A stretch of DNA of 64,000 nucleotides from Candidatus Rhodoferax mariagerensis (GTDB lineage: Bacteria; Pseudomonadota; Gammaproteobacteria; Burkholderiales; Burkholderiaceae_C), in contig JADKAW010000009.1 of the NCBI GenBank assembly GCA_016719055.1, positions 124,001 to 188,000 of the forward strand, given 5' to 3'. Position numbers and translations under genes: made by a program. The notes under the pieces are model-generated. The model saw only the letters and a list, made by a program, of their open reading frames with translations, was not told the DNA's origin and ran no database searches. Below, one piece after another: positions 7,820 through 15,480 of this stretch (the first letter of the stretch is position 1; every line of letters begins with the position of its first letter).

Positions 7820-10240
7820 ATGACAAATGAAACTACTGATGAGCATGCGTTGGTCATGTTGCAGGAAGGTTTAGTTCTGCATCGGCAAGGTAAATTGGAT
7901 GCGGCTCGAGAAGTTTACAATAAAATTATTCACCATCAACCATTGCATTCTGAAGCATTACACTTGCTTGGTGTCATTGCTACACAAACGAAAGACTCGC
8001 AACAAGCTGTCGAATACATCGGTAAAGCACTCAACATCAATCCGGATAACGCCACTGCTTGGTTTAATCACGGTACAGCCTTGAATGATTTGGGACGTTT
8101 CAGTTGCGCTATTGGCAGTTACGACAAGGCGATTGCTTTAAAACCTTTATTTTTTATTGCACATAATGCCTTAGGTACTGCGCTTAAAAATGATGGCCAA
8201 CCTTTTTCGTCGATTGAATGTTTCAAAAAGGCTATTTCTTTGCAACCTGATTTCATCGATGCCTACATCAATCTTGGCTTGGTATTGATGGAGTTAAATC
8301 AATACAAGAATGCAATAGCTATTTTTGACAGAGCATTAAAAATAAAGCCTGATAGTGCTGAAATATTAAATGTAAGAAATTTTACCCTAATTAACTTCAA
8401 GCAGCATACTGAAATAATCGCTAATTTTTTTGGCAATTCTAAATTAAATCCAGAGCACGCGTTTTCTTTGTGTAGTTGTGGAGATGATTTGTTTGTTCAA
8501 AAAAACTATTCAGCAGCAATCCACTGTTACGACGAAGCACTTGTACTGATGCCTCATGGTGCAGAGGCATATTTTGGTCGTGGAAATGTAATGATGGCGC
8601 TCAAGCAGCAGAAAAAGGCGGTCGACAGTTATGACAGAGCGATTGCGCTGAACCCTGACTACTCTGCGGCCCAATTGAGTTGTGCAGGAGCTTTGTTTAG
8701 TCTCGGACAATATACAGCGGCAATCGAAGTTTTCAATCGATTGGTTGACGTCCCATCGATTGCTGCGAATGCCTATGCTGGTCGCGCAGCGGCGCTGCTT
8801 GAGTTGTCACAATACGATGCAGGCATAGAGAGTTATGACAAAGCGATTGCAATAGATCCGAATTGTGGCAACTACGCCCTTGGGCAGCGCTTACATGCAA
8901 AAATGCATATATGTGATTGGTCTGAATTCCAGGCTGATGTGCAAGAGCAAATATTAAAAATTAAAAATGGTAGAAAAGTAAGCCTTCCATTTAATGCACT
9001 TGCGTATATTGAATCTGCTCAGCTGCAAAAGCAAATCGCTGAGTTTTATGTTTCTGACATGTTCATGGATAATATAAAACTCAGTGCCATCCCAAAACGT
9101 GATTCAGATGGAAAAATCAAAATAGCATACTTTTCAATGGATTTCAAAAATCACCCAGTTTCATTTTTGATGGCGAGTGTTTTTGAACTCCACGATAGGG
9201 ACCGTTTTGAAGTTGTTGCTTTTTCTTACGGTGCCAATACTCAAGACGAGATGCGAAAAAGACTTGAGCTTGCTTTTGACAAGTTCATTGACGTCAATGA
9301 GAAGGATGATAATTATATTATTGAGTTGGCTAGATCAATGAAGATAGATATTGCGATTGATTTAACTGGTTTTACAGGGAAAACAAGGTCGAGTATATTT
9401 GCTAGCAGAGTGGCACCAGTACAGGTCAACTATATAGGGTATCCTGGAACGATGGGTGCAAAATATATGGATTACATGATTGCTGATTTGCACTTGATAC
9501 CTACGAATTGTAGAATTAATTATTCTGAAAAAATCGCTTATCTACCTGTTTTTCAGGCGAATGATAATAAAAGAAAAATATCCGAGAAGATTTCTACACG
9601 ACAGAGTGTGGGCTTGCCTCAAACCGGTTTTGTATTTTGCTGTTTCAATAGTAATTATAAAATCACTCCACAAACCTTTGATGGGTGGATGCGCATTCTT
9701 CATCGTGTTGAAGGGAGTGTTTTGTTGCTTTTATCAAAAAGCGACTTATCTCGGCAAAATTTGTTAAACGAAGCTCAAAAAAGACGCATTGATACAAATA
9801 GATTAATTTTTGCAGGAACATTGCCTACGGACGAGTACTTGGCAAGATACAGAGTCGCCGATCTATTTCTCGACACCTTTCCTTTTAACGCCGGCACAAC
9901 CGCAAGTGATGCGCTCTGGGCTGGTTTGCCAGTTCTGACCCGTGCTGGTGACGCTTTCGCCAGTCGAATGGCCTCCAGTCTGCTTCTTGCGATCGGCTTG
10001 CCTGAATTGATTGCGAAAGATCAGGCGGCTTATGAAGACTTAGCTGTTGAATTGGCCACTTTCCCTGAGCGGATGTCAGCAATTCGATCAAAGTTGCAGT
10101 GCCATCGTCAGACCCAACCTCTTTTTAATACGAACTTGTTTACAAAGCACCTTGAAAGTGCATACGTTCAGATGTTTGAGCGCAATCAGGTTGGCAAGGA
10201 GCCAGATCACCTATTTGTTGAACCAATGTCACAGGTGTAG
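7820..10240 (+). CDS. TPR protein with SPINDLY/O-GlcNAc-transferase-like (GT41) domain
   Basis: An 806-residue protein. Residues 1-360 hold about ten TPR units; residues about 425-795 are a GT41 domain like eukaryotic OGT and plant SPINDLY. Visible motifs are KIKIAYFSMDFKNHPVSFLM (with the conserved His), IDIAIDLTGFTG, APVQVNYIGYPGTMG, DYMIAD, FVFCCFNSNYKI and a C-terminal RVADLFLDTFPFNAGTTASD with the donor-binding loop. The likely activity is transfer of a sugar from a nucleotide donor to Ser/Thr or another acceptor; which sugar (GlcNAc, fucose or other) cannot be told. It sits between gspF and gspG in the same direction. The central part is AT-rich while the last 400 bases are GC-richer, and it resembles the GT41 gene at 25393. 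Confidence 0.92.
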   Translation: MTNETTDEHALVMLQEGLVLHRQGKLDAAREVYNKIIHHQPLHSEALHLLGVIATQTKDSQQAVEYIGKALNINPDNATAWFNHGTALNDLGRFSCAIGSYDKAIALKPLFFIAHNALGTALKNDGQPFSSIECFKKAISLQPDFIDAYINLGLVLMELNQYKNAIAIFDRALKIKPDSAEILNVRNFTLINFKQHTEIIANFFGNSKLNPEHAFSLCSCGDDLFVQKNYSAAIHCYDEALVLMPHGAEAYFGRGNVMMALKQQKKAVDSYDRAIALNPDYSAAQLSCAGALFSLGQYTAAIEVFNRLVDVPSIAANAYAGRAAALLELSQYDAGIESYDKAIAIDPNCGNYALGQRLHAKMHICDWSEFQADVQEQILKIKNGRKVSLPFNALAYIESAQLQKQIAEFYVSDMFMDNIKLSAIPKRDSDGKIKIAYFSMDFKNHPVSFLMASVFELHDRDRFEVVAFSYGANTQDEMRKRLELAFDKFIDVNEKDDNYIIELARSMKIDIAIDLTGFTGKTRSSIFASRVAPVQVNYIGYPGTMGAKYMDYMIADLHLIPTNCRINYSEKIAYLPVFQANDNKRKISEKISTRQSVGLPQTGFVFCCFNSNYKITPQTFDGWMRILHRVEGSVLLLLSKSDLSRQNLLNEAQKRRIDTNRLIFAGTLPTDEYLARYRVADLFLDTFPFNAGTTASDALWAGLPVLTRAGDAFASRMASSLLLAIGLPELIAKDQAAYEDLAVELATFPERMSAIRSKLQCHRQTQPLFNTNLFTKHLESAYVQMFERNQVGKEPDHLFVEPMSQV

Positions 10241-10288
10241 GTCTTATCTGCCCACGTTAACTGTTGCCACCTATAATTTTCTTTTCAG

Positions 10289-10747
10289 ATGATGTTCCAA
10301 ATGTGCACTTGTCATTCCCCATTACTTGCCACAAATATAACAAAAAATCGAGGGTTTACGCTCATCGAATTGCTGGTGGTGCTGGTGATCCTCACCTTGC
10401 TTGCCGGCTTGGTGGGGCCGCGTGTGATGAGTCAGCTTGGCGGGGCCAAGTCCAAGACGGCGGGCCTGCAAATTGCCGATCTGGAAAAATCCATGGAACT
10501 CTTTAAGCTTGATGTTGGACGTTACCCAAGTACGGCTGAAGGACTGGATGCCTTGGCAAATCGCCCAGCTGCCGCCAATGGTTGGAACGGCCCGTACATC
10601 AAGGGTAACCTGCCCACTGACCCCTGGGGAAAGCCCTATCTTTTTACCAGTCCCACAGCGAATGGTGGGGTAGATATCATGACCCTGGGCGCTGACGCAA
10701 CAGCAGGCGGCACCGGTGAAAATGCCGATATTCGTAACCAACCCTGA
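10289..10747 (+). CDS. gspG: Type II secretion major pseudopilin GspG
   Basis: A 152-residue major pseudopilin. The prepilin motif is KNRG followed by FTLIELLVVLVIL, with cleavage after the Gly at about residue 22 and Glu at position +5 of the mature chain. The C-terminal part shows the family pattern DVGRYPSTAEGLDAL, GWNGPYI and PTDPWGKPY. The leader is longer than usual for GspG, so the start (ATG at 10289 or the next codon, 10292) is the less certain part. Its last 32 bases overlap gspH. It forms the pseudopilus shaft in the periplasm. Confidence 0.96.
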   Translation: MMFQMCTCHSPLLATNITKNRGFTLIELLVVLVILTLLAGLVGPRVMSQLGGAKSKTAGLQIADLEKSMELFKLDVGRYPSTAEGLDALANRPAAANGWNGPYIKGNLPTDPWGKPYLFTSPTANGGVDIMTLGADATAGGTGENADIRNQP

Positions 10748-11237
10748 AACCAAGCCCAAAAAAAGCAGCGGTTTTTTTTGGCAATCGCCTCGGCACAAAG
10801 GGTTCACCCTGGTTGAACTTCTGGTGGTGCTAGCCATCGGTGCGCTGCTGATTGGTCTTGTGCCAATGGCATTCAACAAGCTGCAAGAAGGCAGTCAGTA
10901 CCGTGACACTGTTCGCACCATCATCTCCGAACTTCGGCAGGCGCGTCAGAGGGCGGTTGCAATGGGGCAGGTTGTTGTCTACCAAATTGACCTGAACCAA
11001 CGCCAATATGGCTTGCAGGGCAAACCGCAACGGTCCATGCCAAAGTCTCTTGAGATCAAAACCATCGTGGGTCAATTGGCGGAATTCCCGGCCAATGGAG
11101 TGGCGCTCATTGCGTTTATGCCTGACGGTGGCTCCACGGGTGGCACGATCGAAATTGCGCGCCCGTCAGGTGGTGGTGTACGCATCCGCGTTGATTGGCT
11201 GCTTGGACAAATCACCCAGTATCCGCGACAACCATGA
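10716..11237 (+). CDS. gspH: Type II secretion minor pseudopilin GspH
   Basis: A 173-residue minor pseudopilin. A 29-residue basic leader ends HKG before FTLVELLVVLAIGALL, the prepilin cleavage site and membrane helix. The following SELRQARQRAVAMGQVVVYQ and the C-terminal beta-rich GspH domain fit the family. It overlaps gspG by 32 bases and its stop overlaps the gspI start (ATGA), so production is coupled. It sits near the pseudopilus tip complex. Confidence 0.93.
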   Translation: MKMPIFVTNPETKPKKSSGFFWQSPRHKGFTLVELLVVLAIGALLIGLVPMAFNKLQEGSQYRDTVRTIISELRQARQRAVAMGQVVVYQIDLNQRQYGLQGKPQRSMPKSLEIKTIVGQLAEFPANGVALIAFMPDGGSTGGTIEIARPSGGGVRIRVDWLLGQITQYPRQP

Positions 11238-11626
11238 GGGAGCGTGGCTTCTCGTTGCTTGAGCTCTTGGTGGCTTTTGCCATCATGGCGATGGCCCTAG
11301 GCTTGCTCTACCGAATGGCCGGTGGGAGCGCACGCAACACAACCGATATTGTGGTTCAACAACAGGCCATCTGGCTCGCCGAGTCGATTTTGGCCAGTCG
11401 TAGCAATGTGCTTGCCGAGGGCTGGAACGAAGATGGAGAATTTTCGGGTTACAAATGGCAGGTGCGCAGCTCGCCATTTGCCACAGGCGTCCAAGGGCCG
11501 CAAGTGATACCGCTGCACAGTATCCAGCTCGCCGTCACTTGGACGGCAGGTTCCAGGCCTGGCCAACTTGTGCTCACTACTTTGATGCCAGAGCGAAAAC
11601 TTCGTTCTGGTGAGGTTATCCGGTGA
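11234..11626 (+). CDS. gspI: Type II secretion minor pseudopilin GspI
   Basis: A 130-residue minor pseudopilin beginning MRERG followed by FSLLELLVAFAIMAMA, with a short leader and cleavage after Gly5. I chose the ATG at 11234, which overlaps the gspH stop by four bases; the upstream in-frame start at 11195 would give an unusually long leader. The middle WLAESILASR and SGYKWQV match GspI. It is part of the I-J-K tip complex that primes pseudopilus assembly. Its stop overlaps the gspJ GTG start. Confidence 0.94.
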   Translation: MRERGFSLLELLVAFAIMAMALGLLYRMAGGSARNTTDIVVQQQAIWLAESILASRSNVLAEGWNEDGEFSGYKWQVRSSPFATGVQGPQVIPLHSIQLAVTWTAGSRPGQLVLTTLMPERKLRSGEVIR

Positions 11627-12348
11627 ACGTATCCTTGCCGGTTACCGGGTGTCGGCGCACAAAAACACACACACGCATGGCGTTCAAAGGATTTACCTTG
11701 CTTGAGTTGTTGGTGGTCATGACACTGCTCTCCCTGTTGATGACTGGTTTGATCTCTGCCATGCGGACCATGGCCCAGACCGAGACCAAGATCGATCAGC
11801 GCTTTGAGCGACTGGATGACCTCCGGACAAGCCATGCCTTTTTGGCGCAAACGCTTGGCAGGCTGTCTGCGGTTCGCACCGACGATCCTGGTAAGCCAGG
11901 TAAGTCCCTCACTGTTTTTTCAGCCACCGCCGACTCTCTGACTTGGGTGGGCACCTTACCCGCGCGTCCAAATGTGGGTGGGCGCCACTTTTTCCGGCTG
12001 GCTGTAGAGCGTGCCGATTCGGGCGACGCGCTGGTGTTGCGGTTGGCTCCCGGCAACGTTGACCTGGCGTTGCCTGACTGGTCTGTGGCAGAACGCCATG
12101 TGCTGATTTCAGGCGTCGCCAAGCTCACCATACAGGCGCAGGGGCGACCCACCCAAGGGCATGAGAAAGCCAGCATATGGCCGCAGGGTTGGCAAGCTGG
12201 TTGGCCGATCACAGACCTATTGCCTGAACAATTGCGTTTGACGTTGCAAGATGCGTCCCAAACCGATACTGTGCAATGGACTTTCGAACTACATGCCCTG
12301 CCCCAAAGCGACAACACCATCAATGTTGTGTCGGCAGGTGGGGGTTAG
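11623..12348 (+). CDS. gspJ: Type II secretion minor pseudopilin GspJ
   Basis: A 241-residue minor pseudopilin. The start is a GTG that overlaps the gspI stop (GTGA). The leader is about 23 residues and ends FKG before FTLLELLVVMTLLSLL. The mature domain carries the RFERLDDLR..HAFLAQTLGR segment usual in GspJ, followed by a beta-rich C-terminal part. It pairs with GspI and GspK at the pseudopilus tip. Confidence 0.92.
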   Translation: MNVSLPVTGCRRTKTHTRMAFKGFTLLELLVVMTLLSLLMTGLISAMRTMAQTETKIDQRFERLDDLRTSHAFLAQTLGRLSAVRTDDPGKPGKSLTVFSATADSLTWVGTLPARPNVGGRHFFRLAVERADSGDALVLRLAPGNVDLALPDWSVAERHVLISGVAKLTIQAQGRPTQGHEKASIWPQGWQAGWPITDLLPEQLRLTLQDASQTDTVQWTFELHALPQSDNTINVVSAGGG

Positions 12349-12350
12349 CA

Positions 12351-13205
12351 GTGAGGATAGCGACATTGGCCCCGCGCGGTATGGCCCTGATTGCAGTACT
12401 GTGGCTGGTTGCCGCCATGAGTCTAATTCTTGCCGGGGTGGTACGCACGGTGCGTAGTGAGGCTCAAATGGCTGGCCTGCAACGCCAGGCTGCGATTGCC
12501 GGCACCAAAGCCGACGCAGCCATTTTGCTGGCTTTGCAGGCGCTGCATGCTGAACAAAAAGAGCTGCCAAAAGGCCTGCGAACCATGGCTGTTGAATTTG
12601 ACGGGGCCAGCCTTCAGGTGCAGGTTAGTGCGTTGAACGGTTTGATCGACCTCAACAGTGCGCCAGTGGCCCTTCTGACCGATCTTTACCTAGTTGCTGC
12701 AGGCATGAACTTGCAAGCAGCCGAGGCCTTGGCACAGGCCACGCTGGACACCAGACAGCACAAAAATGCCAAGAAGATTGAGCAAGGATTTGAGGCCGTC
12801 GCTGACCTGATGCGTGTGCCCTCCATGTCCTACGACCTCTATGCTAAAGTCGCTGACCTTGTCACGACCGATATTCGAAGCGGCAGCGGTCGCGTCAACC
12901 CTTTGGCGGCTCCCTTGAACGTACTTTTAGTATTGACGGCTGGAAATGTTGCACGGGCAACGCAGTTCATGTCTCAGCGCGATTCTGACCCCACTACCCT
13001 TGATAGCACTTTCTTTAAACCTGAGTCGATTGAAATGGCAGCATCCAATAGTTTGAAGTTCCAAGCCGATGTAGGACTGCCAGACGGCGCTACTTTGCAA
13101 AAGACCTGGCTGATCTACTGGAGCCCCGACCCCCGCTCAGATTTGCCTTGGCGGGTGCTGGGCAAGCGGCAGCTCGTGTTGACGCGCGTGCCTGCTGACC
13201 AATAA
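12351..13205 (+). CDS. gspK: Type II secretion minor pseudopilin GspK
   Basis: A 284-residue atypical pseudopilin. The hydrophobic start RGMALIAVLWLVAAMSLILA lacks Glu at +5, as is normal for GspK, and the large insert contains LNGLIDLNSAPVALL and the helix-hairpin-like FEAVADLMRVPSMS. I chose GTG at 12351, three bases after the gspJ stop and preceded by a GGTGGGGG purine stretch; the ATG at 12276 lies inside gspJ and would prepend unrelated residues. GspK caps the pseudopilus. Confidence 0.93.
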   Translation: MRIATLAPRGMALIAVLWLVAAMSLILAGVVRTVRSEAQMAGLQRQAAIAGTKADAAILLALQALHAEQKELPKGLRTMAVEFDGASLQVQVSALNGLIDLNSAPVALLTDLYLVAAGMNLQAAEALAQATLDTRQHKNAKKIEQGFEAVADLMRVPSMSYDLYAKVADLVTTDIRSGSGRVNPLAAPLNVLLVLTAGNVARATQFMSQRDSDPTTLDSTFFKPESIEMAASNSLKFQADVGLPDGATLQKTWLIYWSPDPRSDLPWRVLGKRQLVLTRVPADQ

Positions 13206-13221
13206 TATTATTGATTCAAAG

Positions 13222-14280
13222 ATGCTTGGTATTCAAACTCAAGCCCGATTTTTTGGGCTCGACCTGCCCGCTTTGCTGCGGGACCTTTTGACAGCATGGC
13301 GCGGTATGCTGGCTTGGCCGTTTTTGGCCTGGTTGTGGCCAAGGCTGCCTGTGCGCCTTTGGCTTCCCGGAGGTACTGCAGTGTTAAGCCGCAGCCCAGG
13401 TTCAACATATATTGAAACGCCGGAGCGTGTGCGTGCGGCATACTTCGAGGCTGTGCAGTTGCCAGAGCAACTTCTGCTGCGTAACGTTCTGGTTTTGCCA
13501 AATCTTCAACCCTACGAGATGCAGTCTGCCTTGAGTCTTCACGTCACCGCCTTGAGCCCATTTGCCCCAAGCGACCTGGCCTGGACCTTTGCGCTTGAGC
13601 CCTCAGGGCCTGAGGGCAGCAATTTGGCGACTGCTCACCTTGTCATGTCCTCGCGCAAACTGGTGACCCAGTACCTGGAGCAGCTGACGGTCTTGACCAA
13701 CCCGCAAGCGACAGAGGTTTGGGTGCCTGGTGTTTTTGGACAGGGTGACTTGGTGCTGCCGGGCTTTGGCGAAACCAGCCGCGCCCGGCACGCTATGGTT
13801 TGGCGCTGGGCCAGTGCGCTGCTGGTTGTACTTGTCTTTGCATTGACTGCGGCCATCTTGCTGACACCAAGTGTTCAGCTTTATATGCGATCTCTGCAAG
13901 CTCACAGCGCCATGGCAGACCTGCAGCAAAAAGCCGCCCCTGTTGTAAAACAGCGTGAGTCACTGGTTCACACTTCAGACCAGCTGACCAACCTGGCTGA
14001 GCTAATTGGTAAACCGTTGCCTGCGCTGACAGTCTTGAAGTTGGTCTCTGATGCGCTGCCTGATGACACCTCGTTGCTCAGCCTGCAGGTTCAAGGCCAC
14101 AAAGTAACCATGTCGGGCCAAACCGCCAATGCTGCGGCCTTGATGAAGCAACTGGGCACAACACCGGGGCTGCGCGATGTTACGGCACCCACGCCTGCAA
14201 CCAAGCCTTTAGGTGCACCCCGTGAACAATTCACCATCGAATTTGCCCTAGAGTCGGTGCAACTACCCGCTGCCAAATGA
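13222..14280 (+). CDS. gspL: Type II secretion inner-membrane protein GspL
   Basis: A 352-residue bitopic protein. The N-terminal cytoplasmic half is a degenerate actin-like domain that contacts GspE. One membrane helix lies at about residues 195-215 (WRWASALLVVLVFALTAAIL). A coiled periplasmic segment and a PilN-like ferredoxin fold follow, with PALTVLKLVSDALPDDTSLL. The family usually runs to about 380-400 residues, so this is slightly short. The stop overlaps the gspM start (ATGA). Confidence 0.9.
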   Translation: MLGIQTQARFFGLDLPALLRDLLTAWRGMLAWPFLAWLWPRLPVRLWLPGGTAVLSRSPGSTYIETPERVRAAYFEAVQLPEQLLLRNVLVLPNLQPYEMQSALSLHVTALSPFAPSDLAWTFALEPSGPEGSNLATAHLVMSSRKLVTQYLEQLTVLTNPQATEVWVPGVFGQGDLVLPGFGETSRARHAMVWRWASALLVVLVFALTAAILLTPSVQLYMRSLQAHSAMADLQQKAAPVVKQRESLVHTSDQLTNLAELIGKPLPALTVLKLVSDALPDDTSLLSLQVQGHKVTMSGQTANAAALMKQLGTTPGLRDVTAPTPATKPLGAPREQFTIEFALESVQLPAAK

Positions 14281-14828
14281 AGCGTCTTACGTTCAACCGT
14301 ATTCATTTTTTACAGGCAGCTACCTTGCTGGCCTTGCTGTTGCCGCTGCTTGTTGGTGCCTACATTGTCTGGACCAAGCACCAACGCCTTGAGGGTATCG
14401 TGGCTGACTTTGAGCCACGATATGCTCGGCTACAAGGCTTGATGGACCGCCGTGCAGATTTCCAGGCCCTAGAGGTCAAGGCCAATGAGCAACTGGCGCG
14501 CCTGGCTTACCCCAAGGCCCAAGACGTCGCCAAATCAGGCAACGACGCCCAGCAGCGCATTCGCACTCTTTTTGCCGAAAGTCGACTGGACATTATCAGT
14601 ATTCAGGTGTTGCCGCCCAAGGAAGCTGGCAAATTTGACCGGATTTCAATCAACTTGCGTGTCGAGGGCGACCTGGCCGCCATGCAAGCAGCATTAGGCC
14701 GTCTGGCCGGGCAGTCGCCCGTGATTGTGCTGGACAGCATGGCCTTTCAAACCATCGGTGCTGTGCGCCCCGCCAGCATCCAGCGACTGGGTGGCCAGTT
14801 TACTTTTTCAGTATTTCGGGTGCGCTGA
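14277..14828 (+). CDS. gspM: Type II secretion inner-membrane protein GspM
   Basis: A 183-residue protein with one N-terminal membrane helix (about 11-32), a coiled-coil segment (about 35-75) and a periplasmic ferredoxin-like domain (about 80-180). This is the GspM/XpsM arrangement that partners GspL. It overlaps gspL by four bases, and its TGA shares its last A with the ATG of the next gene. Confidence 0.88.
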   Translation: MKRLTFNRIHFLQAATLLALLLPLLVGAYIVWTKHQRLEGIVADFEPRYARLQGLMDRRADFQALEVKANEQLARLAYPKAQDVAKSGNDAQQRIRTLFAESRLDIISIQVLPPKEAGKFDRISINLRVEGDLAAMQAALGRLAGQSPVIVLDSMAFQTIGAVRPASIQRLGGQFTFSVFRVR

Positions 14829-15454
14829 TGCTGACTCCAGTTCGATTGCTTTTGGTTCTGGCCCTCGCATTGGCTGCAGGGTTGGCCAGCTTGTGGGTTG
14901 ACCAGCAGGGCCATTGGCGCAATATCGTGTGGACAGCGCCGGCTGCCAAGTTGCCAGATGTCAAACCACTGGTGGACGTGGTACCTGCTGCAGCGGGCGC
15001 GTTGACGGTCAGCTACGCCAGCATACAAGAACGGCCCCTGTTTGCCCCAGATCGCCGCCCGCCACCGCCGCCCGCGCCGCCGCCGCCGCCAGACCCATTT
15101 GCCACCATCCAGATGTATGGCATCTTCTCAGGCACCAATGCGGGCATTTTGGCCCGTGTTGACGGCAAGGTACGCCGGGTAAAAGTGGGCGAAAGCATCG
15201 GGTCCTGGACGCTTAAAAGCATTGATGGCCGCAAAATCTCTTTTGTGCAGGGCGACCAAACCCGTGACCTGAGTCTTGCCTATGCCAAGCTCAACACTGT
15301 CGCCCCTGTGCCGGTTCTGGCTCCTCCCAGACCGGGTGCTCTACCAGCGGCGGGTACTGTCCCGGTGGCGGACCCTACCAGCGCTTATCGGGAAGAACTT
15401 CGCAAGCGCAATGAGCTCAGAGCCTCCAGGGGTCTCCCGTTGTTGCCCAATTAA
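14828..15454 (+). CDS. XpsN/GspC-like T2SS trunk protein
   Basis: A 208-residue protein with an N-terminal membrane helix (about 5-24) and a homology-region-like domain (about 90-155: IQMYGIFSGTNAGILARVDG and VGESIGSWTLKSIDGRKISF). In this position XpsN of xanthomonads replaces GspC, linking the inner-membrane platform to the secretin. There is no PDZ domain. A nearly pure proline run (residues about 76-90) separates helix and HR domain, which may act as a rigid spacer and may make translation depend on EF-P. The C-terminal tail is Pro/Ala-rich and then charged. Confidence 0.85.
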   Translation: MLTPVRLLLVLALALAAGLASLWVDQQGHWRNIVWTAPAAKLPDVKPLVDVVPAAAGALTVSYASIQERPLFAPDRRPPPPPAPPPPPDPFATIQMYGIFSGTNAGILARVDGKVRRVKVGESIGSWTLKSIDGRKISFVQGDQTRDLSLAYAKLNTVAPVPVLAPPRPGALPAAGTVPVADPTSAYREELRKRNELRASRGLPLLPN

Positions 15455-15480
15455 CCAGCCATTACTTGCCAGAATTAACC

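Noticed and set aside
15060..15090. Short GC repeat (CCGCCG-type) as a tandem repeat locus
   Set aside because: It encodes the proline run of the XpsN/GspC-like protein and is explained by that.
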